Source: Streptosporangium becharense
Lineage (GTDB): Bacteria > Actinomycetota > Actinomycetes > Streptosporangiales > Streptosporangiaceae
Reading direction: 5' to 3'
DNA: 64,000 nucleotides
NCBI RefSeq assembly: GCF_014204985.1
Contig: NZ_JACHMP010000001.1
Span: forward strand, 6,820,001-6,884,000
A model generated the notes under the pieces. It made no database searches. It was not told the origin of the DNA and saw only the letters and a list, made by a program, of their open reading frames with translations. Below, in pieces: positions 56,039 through 64,000 of this stretch (the stretch's first letter is position 1; every line of letters begins with the position of its first letter). Position numbers and translations under genes: made by a program.

Positions 56039-56966
56039 CGGAAGACAGACGCCGATGGTCGGCGGGAGAGAAGCCCTGTCCACCGGGAACAGCGTCGGGA
56101 ACACCGCTGGGAACACCGTCGGGAACACCGTGCCCGCCGTCCGGGCATGGCTGCGGCTGCTCGGCTCGGAGGCGGGCCTGACCTTCCGGCGGCCCAGGAA
56201 CGCCGCGATGCTGGGCCTCCTCGTGGTGATCCCGGTGCTGGTCGGCGTCGCGCTGCGGGTGTTCGGCAGCCCCGAGGAGAGCGGGCCCGGCAGGGGGACG
56301 GCGATCCTGCAGCAGGTCACCGGGAACGGGCTGTTCCTGACCTTCGCCGCGCTCTCGATCCTCGTGCAGTTGCTGCTGCCGGTCGTCGTCGCGGTGGTCG
56401 CGGGTGACTCCGTCGCCGGAGAGGCGGGCCTGGGCACCCTGCGTTACCTGCTCGCGGTGCCCGCGGGCCGGACCCGCCTGCTGGCCGTCAAATATGTCAA
56501 CGCGGTCGTCTTCTGCCTGGCCGCCGTCACCGCGGTGGCGCTCTCCGGGCTCCTGACCGGCCTGGTGCTCTTCCCCGCGGGCCCGATCACCCTGCTGTCG
56601 GGCGTCACGGTTCCCTTCGCCGAGGGCGTGCTGCGCATCGGCGTCGTCGTCCTCTACGTCACCGCGGGGATGGCGGCTCTGGCGGCCGTCGCACTGGCCC
56701 TGTCGACGTTCACCGAGGTCTCCATCGGCGCCATCGCCTCGACCGTGGTCGTCGTCATCGTGGCGCAGGTCCTCGGTGCCATCCCGCAGCTCGCCGCGAT
56801 CCAGCCCTACCTGCTCACCACCTGGTGGAGCCACTTCGACGGGGTTCTGCGTGCCCCGGTCGCCGTCGACGAGATGGCGGACGGCCTGCTGGTCTTCGGC
56901 GCCTACGTCGTCGTCTTCGGATCCGTCGCCTGGGCCCGGTTCACCGGCAAGGACATCACCTCCTGA
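56025..56966 (+). CDS. ABC-2 family permease
   Basis: 313 residues. A disordered start with four GNT/SV repeats (about residues 21-36) precedes six membrane spans: FRRPRNAAMLGLLVVIPVLVGV, the large loop GSPEESGPGRG, GDSVAGEAGLGTLRYLLAVPAGRTRLL (the ABC-2 motif), and later hydrophobic segments. It is the membrane partner of the ATPase at 55061, overlapping it by 14 bp, and works with the LolA-like protein encoded before them. The substrate is unknown; an envelope lipid or peptide is a reasonable guess. Confidence 0.9.
   Translation: MSTVSGRQTPMVGGREALSTGNSVGNTAGNTVGNTVPAVRAWLRLLGSEAGLTFRRPRNAAMLGLLVVIPVLVGVALRVFGSPEESGPGRGTAILQQVTGNGLFLTFAALSILVQLLLPVVVAVVAGDSVAGEAGLGTLRYLLAVPAGRTRLLAVKYVNAVVFCLAAVTAVALSGLLTGLVLFPAGPITLLSGVTVPFAEGVLRIGVVVLYVTAGMAALAAVALALSTFTEVSIGAIASTVVVVIVAQVLGAIPQLAAIQPYLLTTWWSHFDGVLRAPVAVDEMADGLLVFGAYVVVFGSVAWARFTGKDITS
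56085..56132 (+). repeat. four 12-bp tandem repeats in the permease gene
   Basis: GGGAACASCGYC-type units at 56085, 56097, 56109 and 56121, encoding Gly-Asn-Thr-Val repeats ahead of the first membrane span. Confidence 0.85.
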
Positions 56967-57077
56967 GCCGCCGTCGCATTCGGGCCGCCGCGGCCCGCAA
57001 GCGCCTCTTCAGGTGTAATAGCAGGTCAGGGCGGGTAAGCGTGCTCTCGACCGTGACACGGGCCCGGGGGGAGAGCC

Positions 57078-57344
57078 ATGAGCGAGCGACTCGGGGACGA
57101 GGGGGAGCGGCCCGTCGAGCGCGGGGGCGGCGAGGAGGCGAGCGGCACACCGCTGACGCCCGCCGAGGAGAAGAACTCACTGCGCCCCGCAGGCGTCACG
57201 CCCGGCGCCACTCCCAGCTCCGCTCCCGGCGTCACCCCCGGTTCCGTTGCCGGTGACGACCGGGGCGACGACACCGGGGCGGACGAGGTGAGCGACGAGG
57301 TCTACGAACGGACCAAGGAGCTCAACCCCGACGACTTCGAGTGA
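57078..57344 (+). CDS. small acidic disordered protein
   Basis: 88 residues of low complexity: Glu/Gly-rich start, a Thr-Pro-Gly centre with repeated GVTPG, and an acidic end (EVYERTKELNPDDFE). No membrane span or catalytic motif. A GGGGGGAG site precedes the ATG. The conserved-looking C-terminal NPDDFE end suggests a real gene; function unknown. Confidence 0.55.
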   Translation: MSERLGDEGERPVERGGGEEASGTPLTPAEEKNSLRPAGVTPGATPSSAPGVTPGSVAGDDRGDDTGADEVSDEVYERTKELNPDDFE

Positions 57345-57413
57345 CGGGACCCGCCCCGGACCGTCTCCGGCCACCACGGGTCCCGCCCGCGCCGCGGGCT
57401 CACCCGGTCGCGC

Positions 57414-57617
57414 TCACCCGTCTCCCTGGTTGAGACGCTCGCTCCTGCCCTGGAGCTCGTCGATCAGCTTGGACGCCTCGGCCTTGCTGAGCCCCTCCGG
57501 AACGTCACGCCCGGCCTCCCTGGCGAGTGTGCGCAGGTACGACTCCTGGGGTGCGGTCATCGGCTCGTCCCCCGTCGCCCACTCCTCGGGATCCTTCTCC
57601 ACCGGTCCTCGGTCCAT
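57414..57617 (-). CDS. DUF3072-type small protein
   Basis: 67 residues from ATG 57617 with AGGGGAG upstream. Diagnostic stretch: MTAPQESYLRTLAREAGRDVP followed by LSKAEASKLIDELQ. DUF3072 proteins are small actinobacterial and proteobacterial proteins with a SAP-like helix-turn pattern and unknown function. A longer upstream frame was rejected as Arg-rich noise. Confidence 0.82.
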   Translation of the reverse strand: MDRGPVEKDPEEWATGDEPMTAPQESYLRTLAREAGRDVPEGLSKAEASKLIDELQGRSERLNQGDG

Positions 57618-57844
57618 GATGCTCCCCTTTCGAACTTCCGTTCGCCCTACCCGGTGAATCCGCGCTGTATTCCTCCGCTGCCCGAGCGGGCGGGCGTCCA
57701 CCCGGGCTTCCTGCGGAGGTGGTTCCCGGTCTGCCCGCCGGTGGCGCTCTTGGAGCGGGTCCGGCGGGCGGCGACGCCGTCGCGGGTGACCGTCGTGGTT
57801 CCGGCTCCGCGGCGGCACCCGCCCGCTTCGCGGTGCCCAGCGGG

Positions 57845-58594
57845 TCAGGAGGCGGAGGACCGGCCGCCGCGGCGCAGGCCGAACACGCCGAGCGCGGTCC
57901 CGACGAGCCCCACCGCCAGACCGGCGCCGCCCAGCAGGCGGGCGGTGCCGTCCGAGGCGTCCGCCGCGTTCGCGGCGGCGGGAACCGCGGAGACCGACGG
58001 GGCCGTGGTGGCGGGCGCCGTGGTGGTGGCCGCGCCGTGGCCCTCACCCGACGCCGTGGCGGGGGTGAGCCTGAGCACCGGGGCCGGGCGCTCGGGTTCC
58101 GAGCCGTCGGCCCTGGGCTCGTCGGCCCACTTGACGACCTCGCCGCCGCTGTAGGTCTGGGTGGCGGGGAAGACGAGGTGGTCGGTGTCGGTGGGCAGCA
58201 TCCCCAGTGACACCTCGAACTCCTGGAACTGGCCGGGTTCGATCCTGCCTCCCGACCAGGTGATCTTCGTGACGGCCTCGGTGATCTCCCCGTACTCGGT
58301 CTTGACCGGCTTGGGGAGCTTGCCCTCGACCACCTTGATCTTCCAGCCCGGCACCGGTTTGACCGAGACGAAGGCCAGCGGGTGGTCCAGGGGGAGGGCG
58401 ACCTCCAGTTTGGTGGTCGAGGCGTCGTCCCGCTCGTTCGGCACGCGGAAGGCGACCTTGGAGAAGCCTCCCTGCTCGGCGCTCGCGGGGTTGACGGTCA
58501 CGTGCGCGAGGGCGGGCAGCGCGAGACCCACGGTGAGGGCTGCGGCACCGGCGGTGACAACCGCCAGACCGCGGCAGGCACGCGAAAACGACAT
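57845..58594 (-). CDS. YcnI/DUF1775 copper-binding membrane-anchored protein
   Basis: 249 residues from ATG 58594. The signal peptide ends ALPALA, so the mature protein begins with His (HVTVNPASAEQGG), the YcnI N-terminal histidine that binds Cu(II). The beta domain runs to about residue 170 (VAFRVPNERDDASTTKLEVALP, VPGWKIKVVEGKLPKP, ITWSGGRIEPGQFQEFEV). A Thr/Ala linker and one C-terminal transmembrane helix with basic stop (GLRRGGR) anchor it outside the cell. The neighbouring membrane protein (58796) is the paralogue of the one in the PCu(A)C locus. Confidence 0.88.
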   Translation of the reverse strand: MSFSRACRGLAVVTAGAAALTVGLALPALAHVTVNPASAEQGGFSKVAFRVPNERDDASTTKLEVALPLDHPLAFVSVKPVPGWKIKVVEGKLPKPVKTEYGEITEAVTKITWSGGRIEPGQFQEFEVSLGMLPTDTDHLVFPATQTYSGGEVVKWADEPRADGSEPERPAPVLRLTPATASGEGHGAATTTAPATTAPSVSAVPAAANAADASDGTARLLGGAGLAVGLVGTALGVFGLRRGGRSSAS

Positions 58595-58612
58595 GGGGTT
58601 CTCCACTTCGGT

Positions 58613-58644
58613 ACGTCGGTACGTTGATACGTCGGGACGTCGTG
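58613..58644. repeat. 8-bp tandem ACGT repeats in a copper-locus spacer
   Basis: ACGTCGGT, ACGTTGAT, ACGTCGGG and ACGTCGTG in tandem, just upstream of the YcnI start. It may be a regulatory array; otherwise the 201-bp gap 58595-58795 shows nothing. Confidence 0.5.
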
Positions 58645-58795
58645 AGGCCAGAATGCCGGGATATCGGCACGTCATCGGGCCGACAGGCCGGACGCCGAGA
58701 TCTTCGGCCGGCGGATCGGAACGCCGGAGACAGATTGGGGTGCCGGAATGGGGCAGGACGTCAGAAACGGCCCAGGACGCCGGGAACGGGACAGG

Positions 58796-59344
58796 TCAGG
58801 CGGTGCGGAGTGGAGGGCCGCGCCGGCTGACGGAGTGCCGCAGGACCGTGCCCGCCGGAAGCGGCGCCGAGGCCGGGCGGAGCACGGACGGGGCGGGTGC
58901 GGACGGGGGCCGCGGCGGCGACAGCACCGCCAGCAGCCGGCGTCCCGCCGAACGGAGCAGCGACCACAGCGCGTCCTCGCCCCGTGACAGCCACCAGCCG
59001 GTGATCAGAGTCGCGGTGAGGTGCGCGGCGAGCATGCCCACGCTCTCGCCCAGCCCTTTGACGTGCGGGTGCGGGGCCAGGGACGTGCCCGCCGGATCGC
59101 CGAGCGCGAACAGTTCGTGCAGCAGCAACTGCAGGGCTGACAGGCCGGTGCTGATCGTCGCCGTGGAGCGCTCGCGTCCGGCGAGCAGCACGGCCGCCGC
59201 GGCCACCGCCGACCCGCCGATGGCCACCGCCCACGGCACCGGCCCGGAGCCTCCCGCGGCCGTGTGGCCGAGGACGGCGAGCGCCACGCAGACGGCCGAG
59301 AAGACGGCCGCCCGCACGAGGCGTAGCGGGAGGCGGGCACGCAT
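58796..59344 (-). CDS. histidine-rich polytopic membrane protein, second copy
   Basis: 182 residues, about four membrane segments. It aligns with the 34658-35251 protein: RLxRAxxFxAVC near the start, GRERxxxxI, QxxLHxLFA, the HPH motif, ML..H, RGExxLWSLLR and C-terminal LRHSVSRRGPP. Histidines at 27, 76, 92, 94 and 108 match those of the other copy. It lies 201 bp upstream of the YcnI gene on the same strand. Family not recognised; a copper role is inferred from two separate copper contexts. Confidence 0.7.
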   Translation of the reverse strand: MRARLPLRLVRAAVFSAVCVALAVLGHTAAGGSGPVPWAVAIGGSAVAAAAVLLAGRERSTATISTGLSALQLLLHELFALGDPAGTSLAPHPHVKGLGESVGMLAAHLTATLITGWWLSRGEDALWSLLRSAGRRLLAVLSPPRPPSAPAPSVLRPASAPLPAGTVLRHSVSRRGPPLRTA

Positions 59345-59416
59345 GGTGGCCCCATGCTCTCACGCCCGCGCGGTGACCGCCGCTGTGCACTTCACACCAC
59401 GGGGCGGTCGGCGGCT

Positions 59417-59511
59417 CGCGCTGTGGGACGGGCGGCGGTTCGCGCTGTGGGACGGGCGGCGGTTCGCGCTGTGGGGCGGGCGGTGGCTCGCGCTGTGGGA
59501 CGGGCGCCGCC
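59417..59511. repeat. 24-bp tandem repeat
   Basis: Four copies of CGCGCTGTGGGACGGGCGGC-type units starting at 59417, 59441, 59465 and 59489, preceded by a partial copy. It lies in the 174-bp gap between the membrane protein gene (divergent) and the end of lysA, and is not part of either gene. Confidence 0.8.
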
Positions 59512-59518
59512 GGAGGGG

Positions 59519-60808
59519 TCAGGTGTAGAGCCGGAGCAGGTCGTCCTCGGTCTCGCGGCGCACGATCACCCTGGCCGAGCCGTCGCGGACGGCGATCACC
59601 GGCGGTCTGGTCACGTGGTTGTAGTTGCTCGCCATCGACCGCTGGTAGGCGCCGGAGGCCGGGACGGCCAGCAGGTCGCCGGGGCGTACGTCGGCGGGCA
59701 GCGGCAGGTCGCGGACGAGCACGTCGCCGCTCTCACAGTGCCTGCCCACCACGGTGGCCTCGCGCGGCGGGGCCTGCGAGGCGCGCGAGGCGACGACCGC
59801 GGTGTAGGCGGCGCCGTACATCGCGGGACGGGGGTTGTCGCTCATGCCGCCGTCGACGCTGACGTAGCGGCCGACACCGGGGATGTCCTTGACGGTGCCC
59901 ACCTCGTAGAGGGCGACGGTCGTGGGCCCGGCGATCGAGCGGCCCGGCTCGACGGCGAGGCGTACGCGGGCGGGCACGGCCTCGCGCAGCGCCGCGACCA
60001 CCTCGGCGGGGCTCGGCGGGACCGGGTCGCCGGGCCGGTGGACGATGCCCAGGCCGCCGCCGAGGTCGAGCTTGGGGATCGTCACGCCGTGCTCGCGCTC
60101 GGAGTCGAGCAGGAAGGCCGACATCCGGCGGGCGGCCAGCGCGAAGCCGCCGAGGTCGGTGATCTGCGAGCCGATGTGGGAGTGCAGGCCGGCCAGTTCC
60201 AGGGCGGGGGCGGCCAGCACCCGGCGTACCGCCTCGGCGGCCAGCCCGGCGTTGAGGGAGAACCCGAACTTGGAGTCGTCGCCGCCGGTGGCGATGAACT
60301 CGTGGGTGTGCGCCGACACCCCGGGGGTCACCCGGATCATCACGCGCTGCCGTATCCCGGCCTCTTCCGCCAGGGTGGTCAGCCGCTCGATCTCGGTGAA
60401 GGAGTCGACGACGACGCAGCCGACGCCCAGGGCGACGGCACGGCGCAGTTCGGCCGCGGACTTGTTGTTGCCGTGGAAGACCACCCGCGCGGGGTCCATC
60501 CCGCCGGCCACGGCCACCGCCAGCTCACCGCCGGTGCACACGTCCAGGCAGAGCCCGGCCGAATCGAGCCAGCGCACCACCTCCGGGCAGAGGAACGCCT
60601 TGCCGCCGTAGTGCACCTCCCCGTCGGGGAGCGCCTCCCGCCACAGTGCGCAACGGGCGAGGAACTCCTCCTCGTCGAGCACGTACACGGGGGTGCCGAA
60701 CTCCGCGGCGAGCTCCCGCACGCCGATCCCGCCGAGACGCAGTTCCCCGCGTTCCCCGCCCGTCCATGCCGCGCTCCGTGGCCAGCCGTTCTCGATCACC
60801 AGGCTCAT
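59519..60808 (-). CDS. lysA: diaminopimelate decarboxylase
   Basis: 429 residues. It makes lysine from meso-diaminopimelate using PLP. The fold type III motifs are present: PLP lysine Lys70 in VHYGGKAFLC, HSHIGSQ, DLGGGLGI, EPGRSI, the active-site Cys in RHCESGDVL and SGAYQRSMASNYN near the end. The length is usual for the family. It stands alone here, divergent from the amino-acid ABC transporter genes. Actinomycetes often carry a second lysA near hom/thrC, so this one may be an additional copy. Confidence 0.94.
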   Translation of the reverse strand: MSLVIENGWPRSAAWTGGERGELRLGGIGVRELAAEFGTPVYVLDEEEFLARCALWREALPDGEVHYGGKAFLCPEVVRWLDSAGLCLDVCTGGELAVAVAGGMDPARVVFHGNNKSAAELRRAVALGVGCVVVDSFTEIERLTTLAEEAGIRQRVMIRVTPGVSAHTHEFIATGGDDSKFGFSLNAGLAAEAVRRVLAAPALELAGLHSHIGSQITDLGGFALAARRMSAFLLDSEREHGVTIPKLDLGGGLGIVHRPGDPVPPSPAEVVAALREAVPARVRLAVEPGRSIAGPTTVALYEVGTVKDIPGVGRYVSVDGGMSDNPRPAMYGAAYTAVVASRASQAPPREATVVGRHCESGDVLVRDLPLPADVRPGDLLAVPASGAYQRSMASNYNHVTRPPVIAVRDGSARVIVRRETEDDLLRLYT

Positions 60809-60952
60809 GGGGACGAAGGTAGGGCTTTGAGGGTTTTGTCCGGTCTGAGGATCGAGGTTTTCGATGCTCAGAGTCGCAAGCGTTCACCTGTGTTGGGGCC
60901 GTTACCTACCGCCGTCACGATGAGTTCACCCCCTCGCAAAACGGGAGACAAC

Positions 60953-61837
60953 ATGACAAAGAGGCTTCAATCGGTCATTGCTGCGGCGCTGGTCGTCTCC
61001 GCTTTCGCCGCCGGCTGCGGGCGCTCCTCCTCGGAGAACGACACGAGCGCGGGAGCCGCGGCGGCGGCCGGGAAGACCGCCAAGGACCTGGTGCCCGAAG
61101 CCGTGCGCAAGACGGGCGAGCTCCGGATGGCGACCTCGGAGGGCTACCCGCCGATGGAGATGTACAAGCCGGGCACCCAGGAGCTCACCGGCGTGGACCC
61201 CGACCTCGCCGCCGCCATCGCCGAGCGACTCGGCCTGAAGGTCAAGGTCACCAACGCCGCCTTCGACGGCCTGCTCCCCGGCCTGCAGGCCGGCCGCTGG
61301 GACGTGGTCATGTCCTCGATGAGCGACACCGAGGAGCGCCGCGCCGCCGTCGACTTCGTCGACTACTTCAACGCCGGCGGCGCCGTCATGGTCAAGAAGG
61401 GCAACCCCGAGGGCGTCAAGAACCTCGAGGACCTGTGCGGGCGCGCCGTCGTGCTGGCCAAGGGCAGCTCGAACCTCGCGATCGGGCAGCGCCAGGACGA
61501 GAAGTGCACCGAGAAGATGAAGATCCTCCAGAGCGAGGACGCCCCCACCGGCCTGCTGAGCATCGACTCCGGCCGCGCCGTCGCCACCATCGTCGACTCC
61601 CCGGTCGCCGCCATGTACGCCAAGGAGACCGGCAAGTACGACGTGCTGCCCGAGCAGTACGACGCCGGCCCCTGGGGCATCGCGATCGACCGGCGCAACA
61701 CCGGGCTCCGCGACGCCGTGGCCAAGGCCATGCAGGAGCTGCTGGCCGACGGCGGCTACAAGGCGATCCTGGAGAAGTACGGCGTGAGCGCCAACGCGGT
61801 GTCCGAGGTCACGGTGAACACCAAGCCGTGGAAGTGA
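60953..61837 (+). CDS. amino-acid ABC transporter substrate-binding lipoprotein (family 3)
   Basis: 294 residues from ATG 60953, GGGAGA upstream. Lipobox at SAFAAGC (Cys about 22), followed by a Ser/Ala linker. The SBP_bac_3 pattern is clear: [58 protein letters not shown] and [20 protein letters not shown]. It binds a polar amino acid or a related molecule outside the membrane. It is first in a four-gene cluster with permease, ATPase and D-aminoacylase genes overlapping end to start. Confidence 0.92.
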   Translation: MTKRLQSVIAAALVVSAFAAGCGRSSSENDTSAGAAAAAGKTAKDLVPEAVRKTGELRMATSEGYPPMEMYKPGTQELTGVDPDLAAAIAERLGLKVKVTNAAFDGLLPGLQAGRWDVVMSSMSDTEERRAAVDFVDYFNAGGAVMVKKGNPEGVKNLEDLCGRAVVLAKGSSNLAIGQRQDEKCTEKMKILQSEDAPTGLLSIDSGRAVATIVDSPVAAMYAKETGKYDVLPEQYDAGPWGIAIDRRNTGLRDAVAKAMQELLADGGYKAILEKYGVSANAVSEVTVNTKPWK

Positions 61838-62751
61838 CCAAGACCCCCGGGGCCGTCGAGGCCCCGGAACTGCCGATCGACGCGGTCCGGCCGCCCCGGC
61901 CGGGCCGGTGGGCCGCCGCGCTGCTCGCCGGGTTCGCCCTGGTCTGGCTGGCCTACACGATCATCGTCAACGAGAACCTGCACTGGGACGTCATCGTCGA
62001 GTACCTGGGCGACGGCAGGATCATGGGCGGCCTGTGGGTGACGATCCAGCTCACCGTGCTGTCGATGGCCATCGGCCTGGCCCTGGGGATCGTCACCGCG
62101 GTGATGCAGCTGTCCGACAGTCCCGTCCTGCGGGGGACCGCCGCGCTCTACACCTGGTTCTTCCGCGGCACCCCGCTGCTGGTCCAGCTCATCTTCTGGT
62201 TCAACATCGGGCTGGTGTTCCCCAGCTTCGGCATCGGCATCCCGTTCGACGGCCCCAAGCTCGTGGAGTGGCAGGCCAACGAGCTGATCACCCCGTTCAC
62301 CGCCGCGCTGCTGGGCCTGGCCATCAACGAGGGCGCCTACATGGCGGAGATCGTCCGGGCCGGCATCCGTTCGGTCGACCCGGGCCAGCGCGAGGCGGCC
62401 GAGTCGCTCGGCATGTCGCACCGGCAGGTGCTCCGCAGGGTGGTGCTCCCCCAGGCCATGCGCGTGATCATCCCGCCCACCGGCAACCAGTTCATCTCCA
62501 TGCTGAAGACCACCTCGATGGTCTCGGTCATCGCCGGGGCCGAGCTGCTGACCGTGGCGCAGCGCATCTATCTCGGCAACTTCGAGGTCATCGCGCTGCT
62601 GATCGTCGCGTCCGTCTGGTACATCGTGCTCACCACCATCGCGAGCGTCGCCCAGCACTTCATCGAGAAGCGGTTCGAGCGCGGCCACCACGCGCTGCCG
62701 GCCAGGGTCCGCCGCAACCTGCGGCCGTTCGGTGGGAGGGGCGTCCGATGA
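61834..62751 (+). CDS. amino-acid ABC transporter permease (HisM/GlnP type)
   Basis: 305 residues; GTG 61834 overlaps the previous stop as GTGA (GTG 61828 is also in frame). Five to six spans with the family stretch [21 protein letters not shown], then [17 protein letters not shown] and the EAA loop [28 protein letters not shown] single permease gene suggests a homodimeric channel. The stop overlaps the ATPase start (ATGA). Confidence 0.92.
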   Translation: MTKTPGAVEAPELPIDAVRPPRPGRWAAALLAGFALVWLAYTIIVNENLHWDVIVEYLGDGRIMGGLWVTIQLTVLSMAIGLALGIVTAVMQLSDSPVLRGTAALYTWFFRGTPLLVQLIFWFNIGLVFPSFGIGIPFDGPKLVEWQANELITPFTAALLGLAINEGAYMAEIVRAGIRSVDPGQREAAESLGMSHRQVLRRVVLPQAMRVIIPPTGNQFISMLKTTSMVSVIAGAELLTVAQRIYLGNFEVIALLIVASVWYIVLTTIASVAQHFIEKRFERGHHALPARVRRNLRPFGGRGVR

Positions 62752-63512
62752 CCGAGCCCATGGTGCGGATCCGCTCGGTCCGCAAGTGCTTCGGATCGGT
62801 CGAGGTGCTCAAGGGCATCAGCCTGGACGTGCCCGAAGGCGGCGTGGTCTGCGTCGTCGGCCCCTCCGGGTCGGGCAAGTCGACGCTGCTGCGCTGCGTC
62901 AACCGGCTGGAGACCATCGACTCGGGCCGCATCTGGGTCGACGGGGACCTCATCGGCTACGCCGAGCAGGGCGACCGGCTCCACCACCTCAGCCCGGCCC
63001 AGCTCTGCCGCCAGCGGCAGGACATCGGCATGGTCTTCCAGCGCTTCCACCTGTTCCCGCACCGCACCGCCCTGGAGAACGTCATGGAGGGCCCGGTCGT
63101 CGTCAAGGGCGTCCCGGCGGCCCGAGCCAGGAAACGGGCACTGGAACTGCTGGAGCGGGTGGGCCTCGCCGACCGCGCCGGCCACTACCCCGCCCAGCTC
63201 TCCGGAGGCCAGCAGCAACGCGTGGCGATCGCCCGCAGCCTGGCCATGGATCCCAAGCTGATGCTGTTCGACGAACCGACCAGCGCTCTCGACCCCGAAC
63301 TCGTCCAGGAGGTGCTCGCGGTCATGCGGGACCTGGCCGCCAGCGGCATGACGATGATGGTGGTGACCCACGAGATGGGCTTCGCACGCGAGGTCGGCGA
63401 CAACCTGGTCTTCATCGACGGAGGAGTGATCGTCGAGCAGGGCCACCCCCGCGAGGTGCTCGCCGCCCCCCGCCACGAGCGTTTCCGCGCCTTCCTGGGG
63501 CAGGTGCTGTGA
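62748..63512 (+). CDS. polar amino-acid ABC transporter ATP-binding protein (GlnQ type)
   Basis: 254 residues. Walker [20 protein letters not shown]-loop [18 protein letters not shown], signature [15 protein letters not shown], Walker [14 protein letters not shown] and H-loop VVTHEMGFA, all typical of GlnQ/HisP ATPases. The stop overlaps the GTG of the D-aminoacylase gene by 4 bp, so uptake and hydrolysis are translationally coupled. Confidence 0.95.
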   Translation: MTEPMVRIRSVRKCFGSVEVLKGISLDVPEGGVVCVVGPSGSGKSTLLRCVNRLETIDSGRIWVDGDLIGYAEQGDRLHHLSPAQLCRQRQDIGMVFQRFHLFPHRTALENVMEGPVVVKGVPAARARKRALELLERVGLADRAGHYPAQLSGGQQQRVAIARSLAMDPKLMLFDEPTSALDPELVQEVLAVMRDLAASGMTMMVVTHEMGFAREVGDNLVFIDGGVIVEQGHPREVLAAPRHERFRAFLGQVL

Positions 63513-64000
63513 CCCGCTTCGACCTGCTGCTCCGCGGCGGCCTGGTGATCGACGGGACGGCGTCCCCGGACGCCGCCCGGCACGCCGACGTCGGAGTCCT
63601 GGCCGGGCGCCTGGCCCTGCTGCCCCCGGGAGAGCCCGCGCACTCCGCGCGGACCGAGGACGTCACCGGCCTCGTCGTCACCCCCGGCTTCATCGACGTG
63701 CACACCCACTCCGACGGGGTCGCCCTGATCGCCGGAGAACTCGGCCGCGACATGGTCCGGGCCGCCGTCCTGCAGGGCGTCACCACCGAGATCTGCGGCA
63801 ACTGCGGCTCCAGCCTCTTCCCGGCGCGGCCGGAGCGGCTGGACGCGATGCGCGCCGAGGCCCGCGTCCACTTCGGCGGCGACGTCGGAGTCTACGAGGG
63901 CTTCGCCGGGTTCGCCGCCGCGCACGCCGCCGTGCCCCGGGCCAACCACCTGGCCTCGCTGGTCGGGCACGGTACGCTGCGCAGCGGGGTGATGGGCCCG
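63509..64000 (+). CDS. N-acyl-D-amino-acid deacylase (D-aminoacylase), truncated by window end
   Basis: The first 164 codons are visible from GTG 63509 and no stop occurs before the window ends. The start [19 protein letters not shown] is typical of amidohydrolases. Metal-ligand motif [10 protein letters not shown], then [14 protein letters not shown] with the conserved Cys near the metal site, then LVGHGTLR, all diagnostic of D-aminoacylase. These zinc enzymes release D-amino acids from N-acyl forms. Its coupling to the ABC transporter suggests that the imported solute is an N-acyl or D-amino acid. Confidence 0.9.
   Translation, partial: MTRFDLLLRGGLVIDGTASPDAARHADVGVLAGRLALLPPGEPAHSARTEDVTGLVVTPGFIDVHTHSDGVALIAGELGRDMVRAAVLQGVTTEICGNCGSSLFPARPERLDAMRAEARVHFGGDVGVYEGFAGFAAAHAAVPRANHLASLVGHGTLRSGVMGP

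Noticed and set aside
59417-59511. Possible CRISPR-like repeat array
   Set aside because: Units are back-to-back 24-mers without spacers and no cas genes are present.

Overview
The window comes from a high-GC actinomycete, most likely of the Streptosporangium/Nonomuraea kind (inference). Pointers are the strong G/C third-position bias, frequent GTG starts with 4-bp ATGA/GTGA overlaps, leaderless promoters, an IdeR/DmdR-type iron box, a mycobacterial FolP2-type DHPS homologue, a cysteine-free ribosomal protein S4 and actinobacterial families such as DUF6882, DUF3072 and DUF1775. I see no rRNA, tRNA, CRISPR array, integrase or transposase. It reads as ordinary chromosome, with metabolic operons separated by regulators.

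Layout. 0.1-3.2 kb: secreted beta-helix protein, ACT-domain protein, secreted hypothetical. 3.3-7.0 kb: sugar-uptake ATPase (MsmX type) divergent from a LacI regulator, then a PfkB sugar kinase. 7.1-11.2 kb: giant fused indolepyruvate ferredoxin oxidoreductase divergent from an Lrp/AsnC regulator. 11.3-13.6 kb: CTP-synthase-like amidotransferase homologue, LysR and DUF6882 proteins. 13.8-20.1 kb: DUF1684 protein plus a complete Opp/Dpp-type ABC transporter behind a promoter overlapped by a perfect dyad. 20.2-23.1 kb: cupin, P-loop protein and a CYP152 peroxygenase with an OleT-like histidine. 23.2-29.7 kb: Entner-Doudoroff operon zwf-edd-glk-eda, divergent from a ROK regulator. 29.8-32.3 kb: small proteins (membrane, CsbD, disordered) and a phosphotransferase. 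32.4-35.3 kb: polytopic histidine-rich membrane protein, PCu(A)C copper chaperone and Dyp peroxidase EfeB. 35.4-36.8 kb: DUF2470 protein and rpsD sharing an iron box. 36.8-40.0 kb: bacterial voltage-gated cation channel, then a TetR-controlled ABC exporter. 40.0-43.9 kb: cytoplasmic subtilase with a small partner, divergent from a membrane spermidine-synthase-like protein. 44.0-48.8 kb: LCP cell-wall ligase with a long Gly/Ser/Ala/Pro tail, LysR, FolP2. 49.0-57.0 kb: PLP decarboxylase, TetR, and a two-component system divergent from a LolA-like protein with its own ABC transporter. 57.1-59.5 kb: small proteins and a second copper-type locus (YcnI plus a paralogue of the 35-kb membrane protein). 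59.5-64.0 kb: lysA, then a polar amino-acid ABC transporter coupled to a D-aminoacylase that runs off the end.

How the genes fit together. Several loci pair transport with catabolism under a local regulator: LacI/ATPase/kinase for a sugar, ROK/ED operon for glucose, and SBP-permease-ATPase-D-aminoacylase for an amino acid or N-acyl amino acid. Two loci 23 kb apart share a previously unnamed (to me) histidine-rich membrane protein next to a secreted copper protein. That pairing, the subtilase plus small partner, and the CYP152 with an olefin-forming signature are the most interesting leads. Other points are an apparent gene-conversion patch inside the LacI gene, a cation channel with a TGDAWSD selectivity filter, and an 18-bp attenuator hairpin between substrate-binding protein and permease genes.
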